A DNA stretch of 64,000 nt from Catellatospora sichuanensis. Its GTDB lineage: Bacteria; Actinomycetota; Actinomycetes; Mycobacteriales; Micromonosporaceae. Shown here piece after piece: positions 8,798 to 17,354 of this stretch. The notes beneath the pieces are model-generated. The model was not told where the DNA came from. It ran no database searches and saw nothing but the letters and a program-made list of their open reading frames with translations. Position 1 is the stretch's first letter. The number at the start of each line of letters is the position of its first letter. The DNA is taken from assembly GCF_007483665.1 (NCBI RefSeq), contig NZ_VIQO01000032.1, positions 1 to 64,000 of the forward strand, given 5' to 3'. The position numbers and the translations under genes are program-made.

Positions 8798-8900
8798 TGT
8801 CTATTTTGTCGCGCACTGATCGGCTATGCTGAATACCTGATGCGCCCTGAAGTGCTCGAACGTGGTGCTGGAATGGTGCAATCACAGACCCCTTGACTGG
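8798..8900 (+). repeat. ~103-bp diverged direct repeat, copy A (partner at 26487-26589)
   Basis: Aligns over its full length with 26487-26589 at roughly 75% identity. The last 45 bases are nearly identical (GAACGTGGTGCNGGAATGGTGCAATCACAG, then ACCCCTTGACYGG). In both copies a frame ending GAGMVQSQTP-stop is open. At the right-hand copy the repeat leads straight into a short-chain dehydrogenase reading frame, so it appears to be that gene's upstream region. Copy A has lost the dehydrogenase. The two copies flank the whole sugar locus. Confidence 0.7.
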
Positions 8901-8964
8901 CGTACTTTATACTTCTGGTGACCTCGGCAAACGTTGCCTAGTACACCGCTGACCCTTACAACAA

Positions 8965-9007
8965 CTGGGGGTCAAGGGGTCGTCGGTTCGAATCCGGCCA
9001 GCCCGAC
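8965..9007 (+). other. 3' half of tRNA-Pro(GGG), attachment-site scar
   Basis: CTGGGGGTCAAG is an anticodon loop with GGG plus the 3' side of the stem. It is followed by a variable loop, a TpsiC arm (GTCGG-TTCGAAT-CCGGC, paired) and the acceptor 3' strand CAGCCCG with discriminator A. The 5' half (acceptor, D-arm, 5' anticodon stem) is absent, so this is not a functional gene. A tRNA 3' half beside an integrase remnant is the classic footprint of a tRNA-targeting integrative element. The fragment boundary in the anticodon loop marks the likely crossover core. Confidence 0.8.
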
Positions 9008-9024
9008 GTTGTCTAATACCTGCT

Positions 9025-9060
9025 CAAAGCCCGTTTCTGGGATCCCGGAAGCGGGCTTTG
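9025..9060. terminator. Hairpin terminator downstream of the tRNA fragment
   Basis: CAAAGCCCG and CGGGCTTTG form a nine-base-pair stem. The interior (TTTC ... GAAG around GGGATCCC) extends it. It sits 17 bases after the tRNA half, as expected for the original tRNA terminator carried along with the attachment site. Confidence 0.7.
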
Positions 9061-10145
9061 ATGTTCTTCGAGACACGGTTTTCTACACGTACGAGCGTTC
9101 GGTTAGACGCGCGAGGCGCATGGACCGGGCGTTCCCGAGCTGGCCCACTGTAGTTGACCATGGGCCCAGCCCTTGGTGCCCTCTCCGTGACAGTCGACCA
9201 AATGCCCTGGTGAGACGGCCTGGCTGGTCCGCGGGGGAGTTGTCGCGATCATGCGAGTTCGACGTGTCGTGGAGTCGATCTGGCCGCGATTGCCGCTGGC
9301 GAGACGTGTGTTGTTTGTGGACAGGCGTGACCACCTCTGGGGCTGTCTAGCAGGCGAAGGTGTGAGGAGCGCGCTGGTAATGCCGGAGACGGCGCGCCAC
9401 CGACGTACGGCACTGCGGCGAGGCCGAGACGGTCAGTGAGCTGTTAGCGAGGGTCAGCCCGGCAGTCCGGCGCTGATGCGTTCGCCGAGCGCTACGACGT
9501 GGGCGCAGAGGACGGCGAGGGGTTCCCCGCGCCCTCGGCCTGGGGGTGCCGCGGTCCCGGCTACGGCGAGCAGCATTATGTGGGAGCAGTGGAACTGGTT
9601 GCACACCTCGCGGAGTTCTTTCCTGCCGGCTGAAGCCAGCCCGGAGCCCTTCGAGGGGGCAGGCTGGTGCCCCTTCGGAACCGCTTCGGGCTGCCCCATG
9701 GGCCCCTGCCGTGCAGAGACAAAGGGCGTCTGAAGAACGGAAATGCGGTTGAGGAGCAGGTTGGTCTCTCCGGCGGGATACATCCCAAAACTGCTCCCCT
9801 GTAGGGCGGTTGGCCATAGCGGTTGACCTGCCGATTGATAGCGAATGGTCGTGATCCACCATGGGTTCGTGGGGTGCGGTTGGCGGGGTCTGACGGCGCT
9901 CAGCCTGCTCCGTGCGGGGCTGAGCGTTGGGTTCGAGCGATGTTGGTCCGATGAACCGGAGGTTCGCGCGTCGCACGGGATCGTGAATGAAAGCCCCACA
10001 CCTCGCGCGGTCGGCCGTCCCAACGGAAGTCCACATCGGCTGGCGCCACCGCCCGAGCATGCAGCTCACGCCACAGGGCGCCATCGAGCAAGGGCGCCCC
10101 TCGCTCGAACCAGCCGCGAGAGGCGCCACGCAGCAGCTCTGACCC
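9061..10145. other. Region with one weak ORF
   Basis: About 1.1 kb. The only candidate is a minus-strand ORF at 9454-9783 (109 aa, MYPAGETNLLLNRISVLQTP), with GGGGAG ten bases before its ATG. It has no recognisable domain and the opposite strand is equally open. Nothing else is supported. Confidence 0.3.
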
Positions 10146-12224
10146 CTAGCGCCGGCCCGCCGGCTCTGGCGCGGCGAGTATCCGGGTGACGGGCGCCGAT
10201 GCGGCGAAAGGCCCGGGCACAACCTCACCTCGGAGGATCCCACAGAGGTCGGCGCTCAGGTCCAGGTCAGACCCGTCGGGGTTGGTGTAGCCCATCTCGG
10301 CTTGGTAGCTGGTCCCGAGGCGGTCGGTGGTCACCGGGGCGACCACGTGGGTGCTCGGGTGGGTCACCTCGACGCGAAGGGTGCCGGCTGCGGTGTCGAG
10401 CACCTCGACTCGCACGGGTGATGCGCCTGTGATGATGGCCGCGGGTTCCGCGCGGAACGGCTCGGCGCCCTCCGCGTAGAGGTTGCCCTCGATCCAGACC
10501 GGGAGGCGTGGCCCGGCCATCGCGCTGCCGTGCTCGTTCGGGTACTCCTGCGCCGTCGGGTAGGCGTCGTACTGCGAGGTGCCCACCGGGGTGGGCACGA
10601 AGGTGGCCTGCCCGGGCACGCCGTCCATGTCGATCGCGCCGGACCAGAAGCTCGCGAGCGTCGATTCCGACTGCGGTTCGGTGTGCTCGGCGCGCGCGCC
10701 GTCGCCGACGAAGACGTTGTTGTAGAACCGGTTGTCTCCACCGAGGATGTTCGAGACTCCGTATACGGCCGTGGAGTGCGGGAGGTGGTACGGGGTGTAC
10801 CGCTGGTGCTCGGTGCAGTTCGCGATGCGACCGGCGATGTAGTTGTGCACGTAGGCGCCGCCGCTGGACATGTCCTTGACCGCCCACGGTGACAGGAACA
10901 GGTTCGAGTCCACGAGGTACGGGCCGTGGCAGACCTCGACCATGAAGTCTTCGGCGGTGGAGGCGTAGAAGACGTTGCGCCGCACCAGGGTGCCCTGGGC
11001 CTGCCAGTCGAGCCACAGGGCACGGTGCGTGTGATGGATGGTGTTCCCGCTGATCACGGTGTCGATCGCGGCATGCAGCTTGATGCCGGCCACCTCGGCG
11101 CCGTGCCACTGACGCTTCACGTGGATGCGGGAGATGTGGTTGTCGCTGATGGTCGAGAACGCCGCCCCCAGGTGCCCGACGATGCCGGCCTGCTCGCAGT
11201 CCCGGATCGTGTTGCGGCGCACCGTGTGGGAGCCGACGTGATCCCGGTCCCACGGGTGCGGCTCGCCCGCGGCGGGCCCGCGCAGGGCGAGCGCCCGCTG
11301 GATCACCTCGCGCTCGCGCTGTGTGCCGCCCTTGGCGCCCTTCGGCCCTGCGGCGGCCTCGTTCTGCCCGGTGCTGGCCTCTTTGCCCAGCGAGACGCCG
11401 ACGTTCTTCGAGTCGGTGATCGTGTTGTCCTCGATCACCCAGCCCTTCGACCAGTGCGGGCCGATCAGGCCCTCTTGCAGCGCCGTGGGCGGGGCCCACT
11501 GCGTGGCGGCCTTCGTCAGGGTGAAGCCGCGCACCGTAATGTAGTCAATGCCCGTGGCGGCGGGCCAGAAGACGAACTTGCGCGCGTTGATCTCGATCTG
11601 GTGCTCCGCCGGGTCGGCGCCCCCGAAGTTCGCCCAGATCGCGGTGACGTCGTCGCCCACCTCGCAGTACCAGGTCAGCAGCGAACCCGCCTGGTCGAAC
11701 GAGTCCACGGTGACCTCGGGGTGCTCGACGCCGGCCATGGTCAGCGACTCGTACAACGACTTGCCGTCGAGATACACCTCGCCCGTGTGCCAGGTGTTGA
11801 CCTGGTCGAAGAACCAGTCCCCACCGATGCGCTCGAGGTAGGGGTTGCGCGACCCGAACAGGGAGTTCGGCACGGTCGCCACCCAGACCCGGCCCGCCGA
11901 GCCGGCGTGCGGATGCCAGTCGCCGATCACCTCAGCACCCGAGATCGTCACCTTCTCGAACAGGCCATCCGCGCCCAGCGCAGGCTGGTAGGTGATCGGC
12001 GCAGCAGCCGTACCGCCGCGCGGCGGGTTCACCCACTCGCGGTACACGCCTTCGTGCACGACGACGGTGTCCCCCGGCTGAGCCAGCGCCGCGGCAGCAG
12101 CGATCGTGAGCAGGGGGGCCTGCGCGGTTCCGGCGGCGGTGTCGGAACCAGACTTCGCGACGTGCAGCTCCACGCCGGTAACCTCAGCCTCAGGGACGGG
12201 GAGAGTAAGAGCGCTGCTGGCCAT
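10146..12224 (-). CDS. GH120 beta-xylosidase (parallel beta-helix)
   Basis: A 692-residue cytoplasmic enzyme, no signal peptide. The N-terminus (LHVAKSGSDTAAGTAQAPLL, then PGDTVVVHEGVYREW) and the repeated N-T-I turns of a right-handed beta-helix match GH120 xylosidases such as XylC of Thermoanaerobacterium. By position the nucleophile should be D406 (RALWLDWQAQG) and the acid/base E430 (DFMVEVCHGP). Their 24-residue spacing is close to that of the characterised pair. It would release xylose from imported xylo-oligosaccharides. It is the last gene of the minus-strand sugar unit, 124 bp after the GH36 gene, and its ribosome site is weak (GAGATC). The high length match makes the family call strong; substrate range is inferred. 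Confidence 0.85.
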   Translation of the reverse strand: MASSALTLPVPEAEVTGVELHVAKSGSDTAAGTAQAPLLTIAAAAALAQPGDTVVVHEGVYREWVNPPRGGTAAAPITYQPALGADGLFEKVTISGAEVIGDWHPHAGSAGRVWVATVPNSLFGSRNPYLERIGGDWFFDQVNTWHTGEVYLDGKSLYESLTMAGVEHPEVTVDSFDQAGSLLTWYCEVGDDVTAIWANFGGADPAEHQIEINARKFVFWPAATGIDYITVRGFTLTKAATQWAPPTALQEGLIGPHWSKGWVIEDNTITDSKNVGVSLGKEASTGQNEAAAGPKGAKGGTQREREVIQRALALRGPAAGEPHPWDRDHVGSHTVRRNTIRDCEQAGIVGHLGAAFSTISDNHISRIHVKRQWHGAEVAGIKLHAAIDTVISGNTIHHTHRALWLDWQAQGTLVRRNVFYASTAEDFMVEVCHGPYLVDSNLFLSPWAVKDMSSGGAYVHNYIAGRIANCTEHQRYTPYHLPHSTAVYGVSNILGGDNRFYNNVFVGDGARAEHTEPQSESTLASFWSGAIDMDGVPGQATFVPTPVGTSQYDAYPTAQEYPNEHGSAMAGPRLPVWIEGNLYAEGAEPFRAEPAAIITGASPVRVEVLDTAAGTLRVEVTHPSTHVVAPVTTDRLGTSYQAEMGYTNPDGSDLDLSADLCGILRGEVVPGPFAASAPVTRILAAPEPAGRR

Positions 12225-12348
12225 TGATGATCTCGATTTCTAGAGTTTCTATCGGTACCTGGAGGTCTGCGTCTGAGTGCGATTACCTTGCGAGACGATG
12301 GCGAGTCCTATTACGGCAGCCGGCGCGGATCGGGATTCCCGGCATATC

Positions 12349-14439
12349 TCACTCGATCTGCGTGAGCAGCAATGCCGCGGCAGAGAACGGCTCATTCAGC
12401 TCCACGGCTACTAGTTCCTCGGACAGCTTGACCACGATCTCGCGGTGGGAGTAGAGGTCGCTGACCTCGTACCTGCCCGGTGGCAAAGCAACCTCGATCG
12501 GAGTTCGCTCAGCGGCTCCGAACCGGTGGACGACGACCAGGATCTGGGCGCCGTCGTTGGACACTCGCCGGACTGCCTGCCACCCTTCGGGGTGCCGATA
12601 GCTGCTCACCTTCGGTCCGAACCGGTGACCGACACCGTTCTTGATCACCGGGACCGCCGCCCTGTAGAAGGTGATTGCCCGGGAGACCACAGCCCACTGC
12701 TCGTCACTCAGTTCGTGGATGTCGCCCGATAGGCACATCCGGCCGAGCATGGTCGCGGTGAGCGAGTACGCGAGCCGCTGTGGGGAGTCCTGCGCGCGCA
12801 GCACTGCCCAGATCTGGCTCTGCCGCGGGAGCAGTGCGCGTTGCACGTTGGCGGCGATGATGGGGATCTCCGCGCACTCGTGGGCGTCCGAGAATGACGA
12901 CATGCTTGTGAGGGCCAGCATCGAGGGCTCCAGCCGGTGGCCGCCGGACGCGCAGTTCTCCATCACGAGCTCCGGCATCTCCTCGCGGATCATCCGGAAG
13001 AAGCCCTGGACTGCGGCCATCTGCTGTCGCAACCCCTCACCGAGGGACTCTGCTCCGTCGCACCCGATTCCGATGCTGTTGTTGTAGTCGACTTTGAGAT
13101 AGCCGAAGCCGTTGGCCTTGAGGAAGTCGATCACCCGGTCTTTGAGGTACCCGATCACGAACGGATCGCGGAAGTCCCAGAAGCGCCGGCCGCCTACGGT
13201 GACGGGGACGCCGTCGCGCTTGAGCAGGTGGTCGGTCAGCGTGAATGACGTGGCCCGGGAGCCGACCGTCTCGAACTCGAACCAGATGCCGGGGATCATG
13301 CCGGCGGACCGCACGTGATCAAGCGCCTCGGTCAGTCCGTCGGGGAACGTTCGGCGGTCCAGTTCCCAGTCGCCGTGACCGTTGAACCATTCGCTGCCCT
13401 CGGCCTTGTACCAGCCGCTGTCGATGACGAGATATCGAATCCCTTTGCCCGCAAGCCGGTCGACGATCGCACCAAGGTTCTGCGGCGACGGCGAACCCCA
13501 GGTGGTGCAGTATTCATTGAAGATGACGGGCAGAGCCTCTTCGACCGCTGGCACATCCAGGAAGAGCTGGTGGCGAGCCGTCAACCGGTGGGCGGCGTCG
13601 TCCACTCCACCCTGCGTGACCGTCAGGTATGCGACGGGGGTACGGAACTCCTCCCCGGGAGCCACGCTCTTCGTCCAGTGGCCCAGCTCACGATCCGCTA
13701 GCCCGCCCGACAGGTTGAGGGCGGCGTCCGTCCGGCCTAGCTCGATCTGCCACGAGGCCGGGTGGGCAATCTGCACGCCCCAGCAGACGCCGGCGCGGCT
13801 GTCCTCGAGGAACGCCGTCGGGAAGAACCCTTGCACTGGCCAAGATCCGACCTGACCGAAGCGCAGGCACCGCTCCCAGCTGGCCCAGGCTGGCTCCAGG
13901 CTCAGGTCCTCGACGTGGTCAGACACCAGACGCCCCTCACCCGACCAGGCGCTGCGCAGCCTGTGCAGGATCAGATCGCCGGGGGCATCGTCGCCGGCGA
14001 AGGGTGTCAGACCAGTGAGCGAGAACGAGGAGAGCAGCTCTAGCGTCACCGTGTCCGGTCCCTCGTTGCGAAGGACAGCAAATGAGTCCAGCGCGGCCTC
14101 GCCCGATTGCCACCGCAGATGGTGTTCGACGAGGCACCCTTGGTGCGTGCGCAGGAGGGTCACGACCGTGACACCGGCGTCGGTCGTGACCTCGAGCTGC
14201 GACTCGAGGGTGAGCGTGGCGACAGTGCCTCCGTTCCGCAACGAACGACCGGCCGAACCGCCCGGGTATGTGTCACCGACGGTCTTGATCTGGACGAGCG
14301 AGTCGATGGCAGACGACTTCTCGGCGACCTGGCCTGCCATTGCTGCCGGGAAGAGCATCATTCCCACCGGCCCGCCCGGACCAGGCTGCAGGTAGCGGGC
14401 GATCGTGTCCCCGAGGACGTAGTCCTTCAGGACCTCCAC
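12349..14439 (-). CDS. GH36 alpha-galactosidase
   Basis: A 696-residue enzyme starting at GTG 14439, with AAGGAG five bases upstream. The frame stays open far upstream to 16980, but that part is antisense-type noise over the permease genes. The central barrel has IRYLVIDSGWYKAEG, IPGIWFEFETVG and then YLKVDYNN, with nucleophile D451. The acid/base is D518 in SSFSDAHE, and MENCASGGHR lies between. These are the GH36 signatures. No signal peptide, so it acts in the cytoplasm on imported alpha-galactosides (side chains of galactomannan or arabinogalactan oligomers, or raffinose-type sugars). It lies between the transporter genes and GH120 in the same orientation. Confidence 0.9.
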   Translation of the reverse strand: MEVLKDYVLGDTIARYLQPGPGGPVGMMLFPAAMAGQVAEKSSAIDSLVQIKTVGDTYPGGSAGRSLRNGGTVATLTLESQLEVTTDAGVTVVTLLRTHQGCLVEHHLRWQSGEAALDSFAVLRNEGPDTVTLELLSSFSLTGLTPFAGDDAPGDLILHRLRSAWSGEGRLVSDHVEDLSLEPAWASWERCLRFGQVGSWPVQGFFPTAFLEDSRAGVCWGVQIAHPASWQIELGRTDAALNLSGGLADRELGHWTKSVAPGEEFRTPVAYLTVTQGGVDDAAHRLTARHQLFLDVPAVEEALPVIFNEYCTTWGSPSPQNLGAIVDRLAGKGIRYLVIDSGWYKAEGSEWFNGHGDWELDRRTFPDGLTEALDHVRSAGMIPGIWFEFETVGSRATSFTLTDHLLKRDGVPVTVGGRRFWDFRDPFVIGYLKDRVIDFLKANGFGYLKVDYNNSIGIGCDGAESLGEGLRQQMAAVQGFFRMIREEMPELVMENCASGGHRLEPSMLALTSMSSFSDAHECAEIPIIAANVQRALLPRQSQIWAVLRAQDSPQRLAYSLTATMLGRMCLSGDIHELSDEQWAVVSRAITFYRAAVPVIKNGVGHRFGPKVSSYRHPEGWQAVRRVSNDGAQILVVVHRFGAAERTPIEVALPPGRYEVSDLYSHREIVVKLSEELVAVELNEPFSAAALLLTQIE

Positions 14440-14549
14440 GACTACTCCTTTCAAAGACCGTGTCGAAGTAGCACCCAGCGGTGGCCGCGATTGAGCGCAC
14501 GAAGGCCAACTACGGACTGCCGCACGGCTGTGGCCTCGGCTGGGGAGCG

Positions 14550-15104
14550 TCAGACCTCCGCCTCCTTCGGCTCCGGTTGCACGTACCCCCGGGCGACGAA
14601 GAACCCCTCGAGCAGGTAGCACCACCACAGGAGGATCAGGCCGGGCGCCACGAACACCGCGGGCATGAAGTTCCAGATGGCGACGCCCCCGAGGACCACG
14701 GCGAGCCCGAGCAGGAACGTCAGGCTGGGCGTCGTCAGCCCCAACGTGAGCCCGTTGAGCACCTGGCGCCAGGTGGGGTTGGTGAAGCGGGCTGCGAGGG
14801 GGAGGCACCAGAAGACCAGGACCAGGAGGAAAAGTCCGACGACGGTGAGCGGCACCCAGACCTCGGCCAGCCCGAGAGTGGGCAGGTAGGAGAGCGTGAG
14901 GATGCCCACGGCCGCGACCGGGACGGCCAGCAGGCCGATGACGGTCGCCTGCCTCCAGCTCTGCCGCAAGGCCTTCGTGGCGATGGCCCAGAGGCCTGCG
15001 TCCTTGCCCAGGACGTACCGGCGGCACACCTCGTAGGCGACCACCGTTCCCGCTCCCGCCGTCACGACGAGGCCGAGGCTCACGAGCCAGAACAGGCTGA
15101 TCAC
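14550..15104 (-). CDS. DUF624 (YesL-like) membrane protein
   Basis: A protein of at least 184 residues with four to five hydrophobic helices (LVVTAGAGTVVAYEV, ATVIGLLAVPVAAVGILTL, VVGLFLLVLVFWCLP, SLTFLLGLAVVLGGVAIW). DUF624 proteins commonly sit beside LplB/YtcP-type sugar permeases, as here; their role is unproven. Odd point: homologous-looking sequence continues upstream (TIFRYHPASRLWRILDSLGS) to the permease stop at 15251 with no ATG, GTG or TTG in frame. The GTG at 15104 therefore truncates the first helix. Either a rare start codon or a lost start is likely. Confidence 0.75.
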   Translation of the reverse strand: MISLFWLVSLGLVVTAGAGTVVAYEVCRRYVLGKDAGLWAIATKALRQSWRQATVIGLLAVPVAAVGILTLSYLPTLGLAEVWVPLTVVGLFLLVLVFWCLPLAARFTNPTWRQVLNGLTLGLTTPSLTFLLGLAVVLGGVAIWNFMPAVFVAPGLILLWWCYLLEGFFVARGYVQPEPKEAEV

Positions 15105-15248
15105 GATGACGGAGCCGAGCGAGTCCAGGATGCGCCACAGTCGCGACGCGGGGTGGTAACGGAAGATGGTCGGCGCCTTTCCGGGTGCGGAGTTGCGGGG
15201 TGCTGAGGACGGGGTCGGCCTGCCGCGGCGGGCGGGAGCCCGGCGCCG

Positions 15249-16202
15249 TCAGCCCTTCACGGAGCCGATCACGAGACCGGACACGAAGTGCTTCTGCAGG
15301 AACGGGTAGACGAGCAGGATGGGGACGGCCGCCACCACGGTGATCGTCGATCGCAGCGCGATCGGTGTGGTGACCTGCCCGCCAGACTGCGCGCTGCCCG
15401 TGGCGGCCACGGAGTTCATGCCGGCGTTCATCGAGCTCGCCAGTAGTTTCTGCAACTCGTACTGCAGGGTGGACAACGCCTGATCGCCCGAGTTGTAGAG
15501 CAGGGTGTCCAGCCAGGAGTTCCAGCTGGCCACGGCCACGAACAGACCCACCACGGCCAGCGCGGGCTTGCACAGCGGCATCACGATCTGCCACCACATG
15601 CGGAACTCGCCCGCGCCGTCGGTCCGTGCCGACTCGATGATCTCGTCGGGGATCGACTTCATGTACGTGCGCAGGACGATCAGGTTGAACGCGCTGATGA
15701 TCGTCGGCACCCAGTAGGCCTGGAAGCTGTTCAGCATGCCCAGGTCCCTGATGAGCAGGTAGTTGGGGATCAGCCCGGCGTCGAAGTACATCGTCAGCAC
15801 GAAGATCAGGGTGATCGAGCGGCGGAAGATGAACTCTTTGCGGCTGAGCGCGTAGGCGAGCATCGAGGTGAAGACCAGGTTTGTCGCCACCACCACGACC
15901 GTCTTCAGGACGCTCATGACGAACGCCTGGTAGATCGTGGTCATGTTGAACACGACGTTGTAGTTCTGCAGCGAGAAGACCCGAGGCCAGATGCCGATCC
16001 CGCCACGGACGGCGTCGTTGCCGTCGTTCAGGGAGATGGCGAGCGTGTTCAGCAGCGGGTAGATCATGAGCGCCGCGAGGGCCAGCAGGAAGGTCGTGTT
16101 GAGCGTCGTGAAGATGATCTGCTCGACCGTCCGCTTGCGACGCCGTGACCCGCCTCGTGATGCGCGCCGCGTCAGAGGCTTCGCGACAGTGGTGCCTGAC
16201 AT
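15249..16202 (-). CDS. CUT1 ABC sugar permease (MalG/YtcP type)
   Basis: A 317-residue inner-membrane permease with six predicted helices after a basic N-terminal tail (RRASRGGSRRRKRTVEQ). The EAA loop ESARTDGAGEFRMWWQIVMP contacts the ATPase. The long insert near residues 245-285 (LASSMNAGMNSVAATG) is a feature of YtcP-like proteins paired with LplA/LplB. It lies nine bases after the second permease, with an AGGAGG site (complement at ~16207-16212), so the two are co-transcribed. No ATPase gene is present in the window. Confidence 0.9.
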   Translation of the reverse strand: MSGTTVAKPLTRRASRGGSRRRKRTVEQIIFTTLNTTFLLALAALMIYPLLNTLAISLNDGNDAVRGGIGIWPRVFSLQNYNVVFNMTTIYQAFVMSVLKTVVVVATNLVFTSMLAYALSRKEFIFRRSITLIFVLTMYFDAGLIPNYLLIRDLGMLNSFQAYWVPTIISAFNLIVLRTYMKSIPDEIIESARTDGAGEFRMWWQIVMPLCKPALAVVGLFVAVASWNSWLDTLLYNSGDQALSTLQYELQKLLASSMNAGMNSVAATGSAQSGGQVTTPIALRSTITVVAAVPILLVYPFLQKHFVSGLVIGSVKG

Positions 16203-16211
16203 GAAGTCCTC

Positions 16212-17264
16212 CTAGACCAGCGTCTCTTGGTTGAGGCGCTTGGCCGCTAGGTTCGCCGAGCCCACCAGGATGACGGCGACGATGGTCTTGAAGATGCCCG
16301 CGACGACGGCGAGGCTGTAGTTGCCCAGCTGGTAGCCATAGCGCAGCACGAAGACGTCGATGGTCTCGGACTTTTCGGACACCAGGCCGTTGCCGAGGAA
16401 GTACGGCAGCTCGAAGTTCGTGGACAGGATCCAGCCGCTGTTGATGATGAGCAGCACGACGATCGTGGGCCTGATGCTCGGGAGCGTGATGCTGAACATC
16501 TTGCGATAGCGGCCCGCTCCGTCGACCTCGGCGGCCTCGTACAGGCCCGGATCGATCGCAGTGATCGCGGCCAGGTAGAGGATCGTGTTCCAGCCCAGCT
16601 CCTTCCACAGGTTCGTCCCGGCGACGATCTCCCAGAAGTAGTTCGGCTGGGTCAGGAACAGGACCGGCTCGTCGACGATGTGCAGGTTCATGAGGCCCTG
16701 GTTGATGAACCCGCCGGAGGAGGGCAGCGAGAGCGCCACCGATGCCAGGCTCGCCACGATCACCCAGCTGAGGAAGTGGGGCATGTACGTGATGTTCTGC
16801 ATGATCCGCTTGAACGGCAGGTTCTTTACCTCGTTCAGCAGCAGCGCCAGGACAATGGCCCCGAAGGTCCCGACGATCAGGGTCAGGACCGACTGTCCCA
16901 TCGTGTTGACCACGACCTGGCGGAACCGCTCGCCGTTGACACCGGTGAACAGGTTGTGGAAGTTTTCGAGGCCCACCCACTGCTGGTTCCAGATGCTGCC
17001 GCGACCCGGCTTGTAGTGCTGGAAGGCGATCGCCCAGCCGTAGACCGGGACGTACTTGAACAGGATCTGGTACAGCAGCAGCGGGACGGACATCGCCAGC
17101 AGGGCTCGCTGCGCCCAGACCCTGTCCCAGGTGATCTTGCGCTTGGGATCCTTCGCTGCCTTCTTTCGGGCCTTGCGCTTCTGGGCACGCGAGCTGCTCG
17201 CCGGCTCCGGGGCCGGTTCGAGCCCGGTGGCGGGCACAGGGGTGCTGACCGTGGCGTCCGTCAT
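16212..17264 (-). CDS. CUT1 ABC sugar permease (LplB/UgpA type)
   Basis: A 350-residue permease. A Lys/Arg/Ala-rich cytoplasmic tail (residues ~20-50) precedes six helices. The segment VYGWAIAFQHYKPGRGS and the EAA loop YEAAEVDGAGRYRKMFSITL identify the LplB branch of CUT1 importers. It forms the heterodimeric channel with the downstream MalG-type subunit and receives sugar from the lipoprotein encoded 90 bp upstream. The ATG at 17264 follows a weak GAGG site. Confidence 0.9.
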   Translation of the reverse strand: MTDATVSTPVPATGLEPAPEPASSSRAQKRKARKKAAKDPKRKITWDRVWAQRALLAMSVPLLLYQILFKYVPVYGWAIAFQHYKPGRGSIWNQQWVGLENFHNLFTGVNGERFRQVVVNTMGQSVLTLIVGTFGAIVLALLLNEVKNLPFKRIMQNITYMPHFLSWVIVASLASVALSLPSSGGFINQGLMNLHIVDEPVLFLTQPNYFWEIVAGTNLWKELGWNTILYLAAITAIDPGLYEAAEVDGAGRYRKMFSITLPSIRPTIVVLLIINSGWILSTNFELPYFLGNGLVSEKSETIDVFVLRYGYQLGNYSLAVVAGIFKTIVAVILVGSANLAAKRLNQETLV

Positions 17265-17354
17265 CTGTCCAACCTCGTCAGGAGCAGTGGGTGGTAATCG
17301 AGAACGCGTCGTGGTGGGGGGCGCACGCCGCCCACCACGACTGCTCGCAGACTG

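Noticed and set aside
8965-9007. A functional tRNA gene
   Set aside because: The acceptor 5' strand, D-arm and 5' anticodon stem are missing; only the 3' half is present.
9454-9783. Minus-strand 109-residue ORF as a firm gene
   Set aside because: It has a tolerable start, but no family, and both strands are open; kept only as a mention in the region entry.
12349-16980. A single 1543-residue minus-strand gene
   Set aside because: Only residues from GTG 14439 onward match GH36. The upstream part lies over the DUF624 and permease genes in another frame and is high-GC read-through.
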